Source of the DNA: Ignavibacteria bacterium | GTDB taxonomy: Bacteria > Bacteroidota > Ignavibacteria > Tepidaquicellales > Tepidaquicellaceae | Direction: 5' to 3' | DNA: 64,000 nucleotides | Assembly: GCA_019694675.1 (NCBI GenBank) | Contig: JAIBBK010000013.1 | Span: forward strand, 21,509 to 85,508 | Shown: piece after piece, positions 44,189 to 54,122 of the stretch | How the letters are laid out: each line of letters begins with the position of its first letter | Position numbering within the stretch: position 1 is the first letter of the stretch | Position numbers and translations under genes: made by a program | Notes under the pieces: model-generated | Seen by the model: only the letters and a program-made list of their open reading frames with translations | Told to the model about the DNA's origin: nothing | Database searches by the model: none

Positions 44189-46636
44189 TCAGCCGCTTAT
44201 TTCTGAAGCTTGCTCTCCCCCTTTGCTTTTGAATTCCCTGACGTTTTTTTCAATTGCGGAAACTATCTCGTTTCTTACATCATCCGAAATGTGAATGTCG
44301 GTCCAGTAAGACAGCTTGTATTCGGAGAAGTCGCTGCCGAAATCAATCAGCAGGACTTTCGGCTTAGGATCACTCTTAATTTTTTCATTGCCTTCAATTA
44401 TCCCGACAAGCTGCTTGGTAATCTCCTCTACGTATCCGCCAATGTCTATCTTCTGATTGAACTCCGTCCTTTTGCGATAGTTGCTCAGAGTCCAGTTCTT
44501 CACATGCTTGCTCAGCAAATCGCCGTTGGGAATGATGACATCAGCGCCGTCCGGAGTTGCAAGCTGTGAACTCCTGATCCCGATACCCTTTATCTTTCCG
44601 ATATTCTTGTCAACTTCGATCTCATCTCCTATCCTGAATGGCTTTTCAAAAGCAAGCAGGACACCGCTGACAAGATTTGCAACAATGTTCTGTAAGCCAA
44701 GTCCGATACCAACTCCGAGAGATCCTATAATGATCGTTAGTTTGTCGATCGGTATGCCGGTTGCCGCAAATGCAAGAAGAATTCCGATGCTCATGACTCC
44801 GATCCTGATCAGCAGCATCCAGTTGCTTATGCCGCTTCCTCCGGGAGTTTTTGAGTTGCCACTTTCACCGCTGTCTGCGAAGAACGAAATTATCTTAGAA
44901 ATTATTGTAGAGAGAGCAATTATGAACAGGAACAGGAAGAACTTTTCAAATGAGAATGTAAAGTCGCCGATCTCATACTCATACTTCATGAATGCGGATA
45001 AGCCGTCAACTATCTGCTCGAACATGTAGAAATTCCTCACAAGCAGGAATATCCAGCCAATGATGAAGAAGTATGTTAACTTTCGCGGAAGTGAGCGTGC
45101 AAGACTGTGTGCTTTGGCATAATGAAGACTGTCTGCATCACTGCCGGTGCCTGCCGCATAGAGCCGGATCAGTTCAGATGAAAGCCTGATGGTCCACATG
45201 AGAACATACCCGGTGACAGGCATGTACAGTGCAAACGAGATCAGAAGCTTTGCAAGATTATAGCTGCCAAGAAGGTTTGCCGCGAATGAAGCGGCCATCA
45301 GAAGTCCGGACAGAATTAAAACAATCTTTCTCACCTGCCTGAAGCCGGGCTGAAGCACGGGTTTCTTAAGGGCTAATACAGACAAGACGAGACCCCCGAT
45401 GCTGAATACCAGCAATGTCCATCTCTCTGCAAGTGATTCCTTCAGCAACAGATCAGACATTACGGTAACTGCAAAACCGCACATCAAGAGTATCAGAGCA
45501 AATCTTTCCCTTCCCTTTAGAATCCTCCACAGGATCAGTATCAGAAGTATGCCGAGTATGGTCCATACAATACCCTGAAACACAGCCGGTGGCCTGGGGA
45601 AAATGAAATTCATGTAAACGAGCGTCAGGAACAATGATGATATTGCAGGTCTGTTAAGAAGGACTCCGGAGATCTCTGATTCAAACTTGCTCGTGTCAGT
45701 CAGATTTCTCTTGATCATGCGGACAAGCAGAAATACTACTATAAAAGCAAAGAACGTAAGCGCAATCCTGGGGATATGATCTGCCAGGTAGTCCTCCAGA
45801 AGTGTTCCGCTCTTGCGGAATGAGTATGCCGCTGCGCTTCCAAAGGATTCGTAAATACCTCCGTCATCAAAGAGCCCTGCTGTTTCTGCAGAGAAGATGT
45901 TCCTGGATCTTTCCACTCTCAGTTCCTGAATCCCCTGTTCCGATCTCGTAAATTTCGACAGCAGAAGATTGATCTTCTCAATTCCTGAACGATTGAATCC
46001 GATACAAGCATTCAGTGTGCTGTCAATGTGAGACGATTCCTTGTTGTCCTCAATCAACTTTTTGAAATACTGGACAAACAAAGCTGAATCTTTTGCGAAG
46101 TAATACAGCGTTGTATCTGTCTGAAGAGAATCAATTGATGTCCTGAACTCCTCCATTCTTTTCAGTTGTGCCTGGAGCTTACTCTTCTTAGCATTGGATT
46201 CTTTGATGAGTGCATCCAGTATCAGCCGTGTGGTTGACAGATCTCTGATCGTTGCAGGTCTGTCCGCATTAAGAGTGCCTTCAACGGCGAGCACATATTC
46301 TTTCTTCATCCTGCCAAGGAACTCCGTCGTTTCGGATGTGTCAACGTTTCGCCTGAAATAGTCTTCAAAGTCGAAGTACTGCTTCCGCAGGACGGACAGC
46401 ATTGCCAGCTGTCTCGAATAGATCATCTTTTCATTGTTCTTGAATATCTCGGCATCTGCCAGAGAATCAATTACCTCCCTGTAGAATTCCTGCAGGGAGA
46501 AAGCCATTACCGACAACGAATCCGACTTCTTCATTACATCTGTCTGTGCATCGAGGCTGTCTTCCTGCGCACGGAGCGCCGAAGCTGAAAGCAGCAGGGA
46601 TGCAATGATCAACAGCATTAGGTGGCGAAATGGCAT
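44189..46636 (-). CDS. MscS-family mechanosensitive channel, large type with periplasmic N-terminal domain
   Basis: This 815-aa protein has a signal peptide (MPFRHLMLLIIASLLLSASA) and a charged helical periplasmic region of about 260 residues. Several membrane helices follow, and then the MscS core. The pore-lining helix and beta domain read IIGSLGVGIGLGLQNIVANL then SGVLLAFEKPFRIGDEIEVD, closely matching the family. The C-terminal alpha-beta domain contains LSKHVKNWTLSNYRKRTEF. It is expected to release solutes on hypo-osmotic shock. It resembles MscK/MscM-type channels in size. Confidence 0.93.
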   Translation of the reverse strand: MPFRHLMLLIIASLLLSASALRAQEDSLDAQTDVMKKSDSLSVMAFSLQEFYREVIDSLADAEIFKNNEKMIYSRQLAMLSVLRKQYFDFEDYFRRNVDTSETTEFLGRMKKEYVLAVEGTLNADRPATIRDLSTTRLILDALIKESNAKKSKLQAQLKRMEEFRTSIDSLQTDTTLYYFAKDSALFVQYFKKLIEDNKESSHIDSTLNACIGFNRSGIEKINLLLSKFTRSEQGIQELRVERSRNIFSAETAGLFDDGGIYESFGSAAAYSFRKSGTLLEDYLADHIPRIALTFFAFIVVFLLVRMIKRNLTDTSKFESEISGVLLNRPAISSLFLTLVYMNFIFPRPPAVFQGIVWTILGILLILILWRILKGRERFALILLMCGFAVTVMSDLLLKESLAERWTLLVFSIGGLVLSVLALKKPVLQPGFRQVRKIVLILSGLLMAASFAANLLGSYNLAKLLISFALYMPVTGYVLMWTIRLSSELIRLYAAGTGSDADSLHYAKAHSLARSLPRKLTYFFIIGWIFLLVRNFYMFEQIVDGLSAFMKYEYEIGDFTFSFEKFFLFLFIIALSTIISKIISFFADSGESGNSKTPGGSGISNWMLLIRIGVMSIGILLAFAATGIPIDKLTIIIGSLGVGIGLGLQNIVANLVSGVLLAFEKPFRIGDEIEVDKNIGKIKGIGIRSSQLATPDGADVIIPNGDLLSKHVKNWTLSNYRKRTEFNQKIDIGGYVEEITKQLVGIIEGNEKIKSDPKPKVLLIDFGSDFSEYKLSYWTDIHISDDVRNEIVSAIEKNVREFKSKGGEQASEISG

Positions 46637-46737
46637 ACCTGTATCATGTTTAGTGTATAAGGGGTTGGCTCAATCTAAACAAATCATTGGAGACATTGAA
46701 TTGATTTAAATTGCGGAATAGTTTCTGATTTTATGCG

Positions 46738-46768
46738 TTTCTTCCGGGCTCCAAACTTCCTACTTTTG
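46738..46768 (+). promoter_or_regulatory. Bacteroidota-type promoter of the transketolase gene
   Basis: TTTC at 46738-46741, 19 nt, then TACTTTTG at 46761-46768, a full match to the -7 consensus TAnnTTTG with a one-base deviation in the -33 TTTG. Transcription would start around 46775, about 65 nt before the ATG at 46839. Confidence 0.6.
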
Positions 46769-46838
46769 TAAAAGAATTAATCCACAATTGACGGTTCATA
46801 ATTATGCCTGTCACCAACATATCTAACCTAAAATAACC

Positions 46839-49205
46839 ATGAACAATACTGACATACTTGCATCTGTTTCTCCGCGAACACTTTCCTTTGGCCCGCGCCG
46901 CGGGCAGTACTTTGACGTGAACGACATTGTCGGATCCATACCGGCCGGCAATAAAGAAGTGATAACTCAGTTTGAAAAACTCGACAAGATATACAGGGCG
47001 CTTTGCGCAGTGCTTTATAATTTTGTCCCGACGAGCGGTCATCCCGGAGGTTCTATCTCTTCAGGCAGATTTGTCTCTTCCTTGCTTTACAACATAATCG
47101 ACTTCGATATTGAAGATCCGTTTGCTGATGAAAACGACCTTGTGATATACGCGGCCGGTCACAAAGCTCTCGGCCTTTACGCTTCATGGGCATTGAGGAA
47201 TGAACTTGTAAGAGCATTCCGTCACGAGCTTCTTCCCGCGGAAAAGTTTCAGCTCCGGCTGGAAGACCTGCTTGGCTTCAGAAGAAATCCGACAAACGAA
47301 CTACCGCTGTTCAGGAAGTTCAATGCAAAGGCTCTTGACGGACATCCGACGCCGGCAACGCCGCATGTGAAGGTAGCAACAGGAGCAAGCGGAGTGGGCG
47401 TGCCTTCCGCGTTCGGAGTTGCTCTCGGAGCGCTGGACTATTTCGGACCCAACGCCCCGAAAGTTCATATAGTGGAAGGTGAAGGAGGCATGACACCCGG
47501 AAGAGTTGCCGAAGCCCTGGCCGCCGCATCTGCGATGAGAATTCACAATGTCAATCTTCACATTGACTTCAACCAGGCTTCTATTGACTCGAACAGGGTT
47601 TGCCGGGACGGTGACCTCAAGGGCGATTATGTTCAGTGGAATCCCGCAGAGCTGTGCTATCTTCATGATTTCAACGTGATCTATGTTGACGACGGAAAAG
47701 ACTTTGCCAAGATCGCCGCCGCACAGAGGTTTGCACAAAGTCTGGACAACAAGATGCCATCTGCAATTGTTTACAGGACGGTGAAGGGCTGGAAGTACGG
47801 AATAGAAGGCAAAGCATCTCACGGTGCAGGGCATAAGATGAACTCGGAAGGTTACTATCAGTCATGCAAAGAATTCGAGGAAGAGTTCGGAATTCAGGTT
47901 CCGAGATTAGAAGGAGATATGACGCAGGAAAATATTGAGAAGTGTTTCTATGATACCCTGATGACCTTCCGAAATGCAATCGCCGGCAACAGCGGCTTCT
48001 CGTTCTTTGCCGACGCCATTGCACAAAGCAGGATCAGGCTTGCCGAAAAGAACAGAACACCGGTTGCCGATATGCCTAAGCTGGAACACATATACGAAGA
48101 CGGCATTATTTCCGAAACCAAGACGCCGGATGAACTTGGCATCAAGCCGGGCGCAACCACAACATTAAGGGCGGTGCTCGGCGCTTCTCTCGGGCATCTC
48201 AACAAGATCTCCGACGGAGCAGTGCTTGGCGTAGCGGCCGACCTTATCGGCTCAACTTCAATGAACCTTCTTGGAAGCGGTTTTCACGAAGGCTTTTTCG
48301 ATTCGGTTGACAATCCCGACTCAAGGATACTCGCGGTAGGAGGAATTTGCGAAGATGCTATCGGCGGCATGATGGCCGGGCTTTCGGCTTACGGAAAGCA
48401 CATCGGAGTGAGCTCATCCTACGGAGCTTTCATTTCGGCGATGGAGCATACTGCCGCAAGACTGCACGGGATAGGCGAGCAGAACAAGGTAATGCACTAC
48501 GGCGGACACTTCAACACCTGGATACTGATCAATGCTCATGCCGGGCTCAAGACGGGTGAAGACGGGCCGACTCATGCAGATCCGCAGTGCCTGCAGCTGA
48601 TACAGGAAAATTTTCCTCCGGGAATCCTCATAACGATCACACCGTGGGAACCCGGAGAGATATGGCCTTTGCTTGTTGCCGCCCTGAAGAAGCGCCCTGC
48701 CATACTTTCACCGTTTGTGACCAGGCCGAACGAACTTGTCATAGACAGGGAGAAGATGAATCTGGCTCCTGCAACAGACGCTGTGAAAGGCGTATATGCA
48801 CTGAGGAAAGCGGACAGCGGACAGAAGGTTGACGGATCAGTGATACTTCAGGAGAGCGGCGTGACTATGGAATTTGTGACACGTGTGCTTCCGATGCTTG
48901 ATAAGAAGGGATATAATCTGAATGTTTATCATGTATCAAGTGCGGAGCTGTATGATGCGCACGGGAAGGCAGAGCGCGAAGCGCTCTTGCCGTATGAGGT
49001 GCGAAGCACCGCATTGGGAATAACGGGATTCACTCTGCCGACAATGTATAAATGGATCACAAGCTTCGAGGGAAGATACAGGATTCTGCATCCGTTCAGA
49101 AAAGGATACTATCTCGGCAGCGGTACTGCAGAGAGCGTACTTCATCAGGCAGGACTTGATGCTGATTCGATCTGTGAGGAAGTTGTTAAGTATGTGGAAG
49201 GATGA
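46839..49205 (+). CDS. Transketolase-like thiamine diphosphate enzyme
   Basis: This 788-aa protein has the transketolase layout. It has TSGHPGGSISSGRF early, GHKALGLYASWALR, and the ThDP/metal-binding stretch beginning GEGGMTPGRVAEALAAASAM and reaching HIDFNQASID; here the usual GDG is GEG. The pyrimidine-domain features are HYGGHFNTWILINAH and GPTHADPQCLQLIQ, and the C-terminal domain follows. It is longer than classical transketolase (about 660 aa). It should exchange two-carbon units between sugar phosphates in the pentose phosphate pathway, but this divergent long subfamily may have another substrate. The GHWG-type motifs of phosphoketolase are absent. A strong terminator follows. Confidence 0.82.
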   Translation: MNNTDILASVSPRTLSFGPRRGQYFDVNDIVGSIPAGNKEVITQFEKLDKIYRALCAVLYNFVPTSGHPGGSISSGRFVSSLLYNIIDFDIEDPFADENDLVIYAAGHKALGLYASWALRNELVRAFRHELLPAEKFQLRLEDLLGFRRNPTNELPLFRKFNAKALDGHPTPATPHVKVATGASGVGVPSAFGVALGALDYFGPNAPKVHIVEGEGGMTPGRVAEALAAASAMRIHNVNLHIDFNQASIDSNRVCRDGDLKGDYVQWNPAELCYLHDFNVIYVDDGKDFAKIAAAQRFAQSLDNKMPSAIVYRTVKGWKYGIEGKASHGAGHKMNSEGYYQSCKEFEEEFGIQVPRLEGDMTQENIEKCFYDTLMTFRNAIAGNSGFSFFADAIAQSRIRLAEKNRTPVADMPKLEHIYEDGIISETKTPDELGIKPGATTTLRAVLGASLGHLNKISDGAVLGVAADLIGSTSMNLLGSGFHEGFFDSVDNPDSRILAVGGICEDAIGGMMAGLSAYGKHIGVSSSYGAFISAMEHTAARLHGIGEQNKVMHYGGHFNTWILINAHAGLKTGEDGPTHADPQCLQLIQENFPPGILITITPWEPGEIWPLLVAALKKRPAILSPFVTRPNELVIDREKMNLAPATDAVKGVYALRKADSGQKVDGSVILQESGVTMEFVTRVLPMLDKKGYNLNVYHVSSAELYDAHGKAEREALLPYEVRSTALGITGFTLPTMYKWITSFEGRYRILHPFRKGYYLGSGTAESVLHQAGLDADSICEEVVKYVEG

Positions 49206-49289
49206 ATGTGTGATCTCTGCGATGAAGAACTGTGAACATCTGAACGCAGAATAAAGAAAGTTGTTTTGCTTCAGCCATCAGAAACCTTT

Positions 49290-49332
49290 TGCCGGTTCTT
49301 TGTTAGCAAAGAGAGCCGGCATTTTGTTTTAA
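49290..49332 (+). terminator. Intrinsic terminator of the transketolase-like gene
   Basis: TGCCGG at 49290-49295 pairs with CCGGCA at 49316-49321, and CTTTG (49298-49302) with CAAAG (49307-49311) around a TTAG loop, leaving a small asymmetric bulge. ATTTTGTTTT follows. It lies 85 nt after the stop codon. Confidence 0.85.
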
Positions 49333-49354
49333 GATTCCTTTAGTTGCCTGGTTG

Positions 49355-50884
49355 CTATCGCCTCCTTGACCTGATGCCCAGCACACCCAATATCCCCCTC
49401 GTGATCTCTCTTGCAACCGTAGTGCCAATTGACCTTGCCGTGGAACTTGTTATCACTTTCTCAAAAGTGGTCTTCTCTTCCTTACCGCCTTTGCCCGGCT
49501 CTTCCTTCACCTGCGACTCTGCGGATGCAGACTCCAGTTTCCTGTTAAGGATCTCGTATGCACTCTCCCTGTCAATGGACTGATTGTACTTTCCTGTTAT
49601 TTTCGAAGAGGCCACAATTGCATCAATCTCTCCCTGCTCCAGCACATCCATCCTCGACTTCGGAGGGCAAAGCATGACTGACGCAAGCGGCGTCGGATTT
49701 CCCTTCTCGTTAAGAACTGTCACGGCGGCTTCCCCAATGCCAAGCGAGGTCAGCATTGTTTCAATATCATAGAATTCCGATACCGGGTAATTCTCAGCAA
49801 CAAGCTTTATCATCTTCCTGTCCTTCGCAGTGAAGGCTCTCAGCGCGTGCTGAACTTTCATGCCCAACTGGCTCAGTACCGATTCGGGAATGTCTACAGG
49901 GTTCTGGGTGCAGAAGAATATGCCGACACCCTTTGACCGGATCAGTTTTATTATGGTCTCTATCTGATCTAACAGAGCTTTCGAAGCTTCTTCGAACAAC
50001 AGGTGAGCTTCATCTATGAATATCACAAGCTTTGGTTTGTCGAGATCTCCTTCTTCAGGATATGTATTGTAGATCTCCACGAGGAGGCAAAGCAGGAACG
50101 TCGAAAACAGCTTGGGACGTGACTGGATGTCGGTTAGCCTGAGCATCGATATCACTCCCCTGCCTTTATCATCTATTCTCATCAGGTCATTAACGTCAAA
50201 CGACACCTCACCAAAGAACTGATCCGCCTTCTGCTGCTCAAGCTCTATAACTTTTCTGAGGATCGTGCCGGCCGAGACAGCTGAGATCTTGCCGTAGATC
50301 TTCTCCACTTCATCCTTGCCTTCATCAGTGATGAACTGGATCAGCCTCTTAAAATCCTTAAGGTCTAGCAAAGGGATCTGATTGTCATCGCAGTATTTGA
50401 AGATCAGCGACACTATTCCGGACTGTGTGTCGTTGAGTTCCAGCATTTTCGAAAAAAGCACCGGGCCGAATTCCGAAACAGTTGCCCTCAGCCTTGAACC
50501 TTTCTCATCCGAGATTGTAAGGAACTCAACAGGAAATCCCTCCGGAGTGAACTGGATCCCGATCTTCTCAGCCCTTTCTTCGATCTTCTCATTTGATGAG
50601 CCCGGCATTGCAATTCCGCTAAGGTCTCCCTTTATATCCATCATCAGGACAGGAACGCTTTGTGAAGACAATCCCTCGCCGATAACCTGAAGCGTCTTTG
50701 TCTTTCCTGTTCCCGTAGCACCTGCGATCAGCCCGTGCCTGTTCATAGTTTTAAGCGGAAGTCTTATCTGAGTGCCTGTAAGAGTCTCACCGCCGAACAT
50801 TGCGCCTCCCAGTAGGATTGATTCACCTTTGAATGCGTAGCCTTCGCTTGTCTGCTGTATGAATTTTTCTTTGTCCTGTGACAT
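49355..50884 (-). CDS. HerA-like ATPase, DUF853 (YjgR) family
   Basis: This 509-aa P-loop ATPase has Walker A GATGTGKT at residues 55-62 and Walker B LVIFIDEAHLLFEEA. A sensor-like FFCTQNPVDIPESVLSQLG and the C-terminal Arg-rich GILGVLGIRSRRR are present. It belongs to the HerA/FtsK superfamily branch known as DUF853. Members are suspected DNA- or protein-translocating ATPases, but no function is proven. No NurA nuclease or restriction gene is adjacent, so involvement in DNA end processing cannot be argued from context. Convergent with the transketolase-like gene. Confidence 0.93.
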   Translation of the reverse strand: MSQDKEKFIQQTSEGYAFKGESILLGGAMFGGETLTGTQIRLPLKTMNRHGLIAGATGTGKTKTLQVIGEGLSSQSVPVLMMDIKGDLSGIAMPGSSNEKIEERAEKIGIQFTPEGFPVEFLTISDEKGSRLRATVSEFGPVLFSKMLELNDTQSGIVSLIFKYCDDNQIPLLDLKDFKRLIQFITDEGKDEVEKIYGKISAVSAGTILRKVIELEQQKADQFFGEVSFDVNDLMRIDDKGRGVISMLRLTDIQSRPKLFSTFLLCLLVEIYNTYPEEGDLDKPKLVIFIDEAHLLFEEASKALLDQIETIIKLIRSKGVGIFFCTQNPVDIPESVLSQLGMKVQHALRAFTAKDRKMIKLVAENYPVSEFYDIETMLTSLGIGEAAVTVLNEKGNPTPLASVMLCPPKSRMDVLEQGEIDAIVASSKITGKYNQSIDRESAYEILNRKLESASAESQVKEEPGKGGKEEKTTFEKVITSSTARSIGTTVAREITRGILGVLGIRSRRR

Positions 50885-51042
50885 CAGCTGTTATTAGTAT
50901 TTTGAACGCAATTTACCCAATTCAACAAGTTGAATCCACGACTTTGCAGGGAACTCAGATGATTCTCATTGCCTGCAAACGCCGGACTTGTTATCTGTAA
51001 TTGAGATCAGGAGTTGAGAACTTATCCGCTCTCAGTAAGGAC

Positions 51043-52278
51043 CTATTTTATGAGTGCCATCTTCTTTGTGGCCACAGTGGTTCGGCCAACCCTGAGTGAG
51101 TAGTAATAGATCCCGCTCGCGAACTGTGATCCGTTGAATACAGCGGAATGATTTCCGGAAGATCTTCGACCGCTCTGCAGTGTGACTGCTTTTTTTCCGC
51201 CGGCATCATAAACAACGAGCTCAACTTCCGATGCAGTCTTGAGTGTAAAAGTTATGGTAGTGTAGGGATTGAACGGGTTCGGGTAATTCTGTTCAAGGCT
51301 GAATTCATCAGCCGATACTATAGAGGCCTCAATTCCGATTGGTGTGCCCGGACCGCCGCCGTTTGTTGTCTTCAGCATCGTACCGCTGTGGCCGCATGCA
51401 TATCCCGTATTCTCATCTGCGAAGGAAATCGAATACAGATCAAGCTGAGTGCCCGTGACAAGCGAGTCCCAGTTTACGCCGGCGTTTGTTGTCCTGAGAA
51501 TGTAACCCGCCTCTCCTATAACCCATCCCTTTATAGGATTCCTGAACTCCATGTCAAACAAAGTGTAACCCGGAGTAAGGTAAAGGTCCGTTGTCCAGCT
51601 TATGCCGGCATTTGTAGTTCTCATGAACATCCCGCAGCAGCCTGTGACCCATCCCGTCTGCTGTCCTGCAAATTCCACGGCAAACAAAGGATTCGGCATT
51701 CCGATTGAAATGTTCTCCCACGTACTGCCGTCATTGGTTGTTCTGAGTATTACGCTTTCATTTCCTGAAATTATGTATGTGGAATCATTCAGTATCTTCA
51801 CAGAAAAGAAGTCCACGAAGGCTGGGATGTTTAGAATATTCTGCCAGGTAATTCCGCTGTCTGTAGATCTTAAAATGACCGACCCGTTTGAAGGAATAAT
51901 GATCTTTCCGTCAGGTGCGATTCCGATCTGATTGTGCCTTACATTGAACCCTGTGTTCAATGCCTGCCATGATTCACCCTCGTTTGTAGTCCTGAGAAAC
52001 TTCCCAGCCCCTCCGCAGACGTAGCCAGTTGATGAATTCAAGAAAGCGATCCATCTGTGATCTCCTGCTATGTTTGTGGCCTGCCAGTCCCCTCCTCCGT
52101 TTGTGGTCTTAACCACCGCGTCAAAGCCGCATGCCCAGCCGGTATTCTGGTCTTTGAAATAAACTGAGCGAAGCTGTGATGTAACTCCTGTGTTTTGGGA
52201 GTGCCATTGAGAGTGCAAATTCCCTGAGACCATAAACAACAGAAACAGGGCAATCATAACTTCACGATGTTTTAACAT
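51043..52278 (-). CDS. Secreted Ycf48-like beta-propeller with type IX sorting domain (distant copy)
   Basis: 411 aa from the ATG at 52278; an ATG at 52293 adds five residues before the signal peptide MLKHREVMIALFLLFMVSGN. Six or more Ycf48-type blades are seen: KTTNGGGDW, RTTNEGESW, RSTDSGITW, RTTNDGSTW, RTTNAGISW, RTTNAGVNW. Each is followed by a GWV(T/I)G- or TGYACG-type strand. The Por domain reads NYPNPFNPYTTITFT to KKMALIK. The blades match Ycf48 more closely than those of the 20-25 kb trio. Function of such secreted propellers is unknown. Confidence 0.88.
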   Translation of the reverse strand: MLKHREVMIALFLLFMVSGNLHSQWHSQNTGVTSQLRSVYFKDQNTGWACGFDAVVKTTNGGGDWQATNIAGDHRWIAFLNSSTGYVCGGAGKFLRTTNEGESWQALNTGFNVRHNQIGIAPDGKIIIPSNGSVILRSTDSGITWQNILNIPAFVDFFSVKILNDSTYIISGNESVILRTTNDGSTWENISIGMPNPLFAVEFAGQQTGWVTGCCGMFMRTTNAGISWTTDLYLTPGYTLFDMEFRNPIKGWVIGEAGYILRTTNAGVNWDSLVTGTQLDLYSISFADENTGYACGHSGTMLKTTNGGGPGTPIGIEASIVSADEFSLEQNYPNPFNPYTTITFTLKTASEVELVVYDAGGKKAVTLQSGRRSSGNHSAVFNGSQFASGIYYYSLRVGRTTVATKKMALIK

Positions 52279-52386
52279 GTCACAAGATATCACCAGTTAA
52301 ACAAAGTTTAAACGATATTGATCGTTCGTGAGGATTGCATTGCAACCGGGTATCCAACTTCAGCAATTAGCATTCTCCCGGATCAG

Positions 52387-54054
52387 TCATTTTAGCAATG
52401 TCATTTTTCTGCTTCCGAATATGACTCCGTTAACCTTCAGTACACACAGATAGATGCCGGAAGGAAGTCCTGAGCCGTCAAATGAAACATTATGGCTTCC
52501 CGCTGTGACAGTTCTGTTCTCTAAAGTGAAAAGCTTCCTGCCGTCTATGCCGCTGATCTCGAGCTCAACAAAACCTGACGTCATCAGTGCATAGGGAATC
52601 GTTGTACGCGGGTTGAAAGGGTTAGGATAGTTTTGTTCAAGACGGAAGTCAGTGGCTGTTGCGGGGTCTTGTCCGTGAATACCAACTGCTGTTGAATATT
52701 TCAGCGTCGCAATATCATAATCTGTGCCCGCACCGATGCTTATACCTGTCAAATACACACTGCTGTCATCAGTTGCCACGGAATAAGCAAAGTCTTCCGG
52801 CTCTCCCGCAACCGAATATCTGTCAAAGTACCGCAGTGCGCCAAACTGATCGAGCATCAGCATTGCAAAAGTGACTTGCACATCGCCTCTGTCTGAATAT
52901 CCTCCCACAAAAACATTCCCCTTTGAATCCACGGTGACTGAATTTCCGCCGTCAATTCCCCCGGCACTTCCGTTGTAAACGGAGTTCCATACTGTGCTTC
53001 CCGTTTCGCTTATCTTAAGTGTGAGTATGTCTTCGGTCCCGATAGAAGTACCGCTTCTTGAGAATCCCGTGACATAGCAATTGCCTGTATTGTCTATTGC
53101 AATCGAAGAAGGAATGTCATTATACTGCCCGGAGTGAACTTTCTCCCAGATAAGCTGACCGTTAGGAGAGATCTTGCAGATGAAGTAGTCTGATGACGTG
53201 AGACTGTTCTGCTGAGTTCCGCATAAATAAGAATTTCCGGTTCTGTCCGTTACAAGATCGGCGCACCAGTCTGACGAGAATACCCCGTTTCCGTTGAAAG
53301 AAATCAACCATTGCCTGTCGAGGCTTGAATCATATTTTGCAACTGCAATGTCCGTTGAACTTGTGCCAAGCTCGGCATCAAATGCCATGATGATTGAACC
53401 TTCGTCGCCGGGGCTTAGGTCTACCGCACGTGTAAGCGGAAGGTCGCTCACAATCTGCTTCTCAATTACATTTCCGCCGGGAGTCAGCAAAGCAAGCTGT
53501 ATCTTGTCATTATCAAGAGTTGTCCTCATATTGCCTGCAACCGCGATCAATCCTGAAGCTGTAACACAAATTGCAGTGCCGGTACCGAAAGAGAATGATT
53601 CATCGTCGAGTATCCTGACCCACTGAAGTAACCCGTTCTTAAGTATCCGCGCAACTGCAAATGCAATATTGCCGTCTGCAAGTGTGGTGAAACCGGTCAC
53701 ATAAACATTGCCCGTATCATCGGCAACAGCCTTGATCACCTGATCCGCCTGGCTTCCTGAACCGTCATAACTCACGCTCCACGTCCTGTTTCCAAGCCTG
53801 TCGTATTTCATTATTATGAAATCCGTTCCTGTTCCGTCACCGACCTCTGATCCGCAGACAACAATGCTGTGGTCGGGAGCGCTCAGAACTACTGTCGCTA
53901 TATCATAGCTGTTTCCCGGGCCGTTGTATCTTTGCACCCATTCCCTGGTCATCTGACTGCTGACAAGCCCTGAAAATGTAATTACAAAAATAAAGGCCGC
54001 AATAAACCTGCGGCCATTTATGCAAGCAAACTTAAACATAATTCTTTCCATCAT
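52387..54054 (-). CDS. Secreted SBBP-type beta-propeller protein with type IX sorting domain
   Basis: This 555-aa exported protein has an N-terminal signal segment (FIAAFIFVITFSGLVSSQ) preceded by a short basic leader; an internal ATG at 54039 is an alternative start. The body is built from SBBP/bacterial propeller repeats: GNVYVTGFTTLADGN, GNSYLCGTQQNSLTSSDYF, GNCYVTGFSRSGTSIGTED, GNVFVGGYSDRGDVQVTFAM and SSVYLTGISIGAGTDYDIAT. NYPNPFNPRTTIPYA and KKMTLLK mark the Por domain. Binding partner unknown. Confidence 0.88.
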   Translation of the reverse strand: MMERIMFKFACINGRRFIAAFIFVITFSGLVSSQMTREWVQRYNGPGNSYDIATVVLSAPDHSIVVCGSEVGDGTGTDFIIMKYDRLGNRTWSVSYDGSGSQADQVIKAVADDTGNVYVTGFTTLADGNIAFAVARILKNGLLQWVRILDDESFSFGTGTAICVTASGLIAVAGNMRTTLDNDKIQLALLTPGGNVIEKQIVSDLPLTRAVDLSPGDEGSIIMAFDAELGTSSTDIAVAKYDSSLDRQWLISFNGNGVFSSDWCADLVTDRTGNSYLCGTQQNSLTSSDYFICKISPNGQLIWEKVHSGQYNDIPSSIAIDNTGNCYVTGFSRSGTSIGTEDILTLKISETGSTVWNSVYNGSAGGIDGGNSVTVDSKGNVFVGGYSDRGDVQVTFAMLMLDQFGALRYFDRYSVAGEPEDFAYSVATDDSSVYLTGISIGAGTDYDIATLKYSTAVGIHGQDPATATDFRLEQNYPNPFNPRTTIPYALMTSGFVELEISGIDGRKLFTLENRTVTAGSHNVSFDGSGLPSGIYLCVLKVNGVIFGSRKMTLLK

Positions 54055-54122
54055 CTGGCTGTCGCTGAAGTTATTCAGCTTGCAATGATGTCAGCCATGA
54101 AATACGGACTGCTCATAAAATT

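Noticed and set aside
46731..47042. Minus-strand frame over the transketolase start
   Set aside because: It covers the transketolase promoter and N-terminus, and its Arg/Lys-rich sequence has no family match.
46839..49205. Phosphoketolase as an alternative call for the 788-aa ThDP enzyme
   Set aside because: Length is similar, but phosphoketolase signatures are missing, while transketolase motifs such as TSGHPGGS and PTHADPQ are present.
49355..50884. HerA-like ATPase as part of a HerA-nuclease defence system
   Set aside because: The protein is of the DUF853 branch and has no adjacent nuclease (NurA, Sir2 or similar); a defence role is not supported by context.
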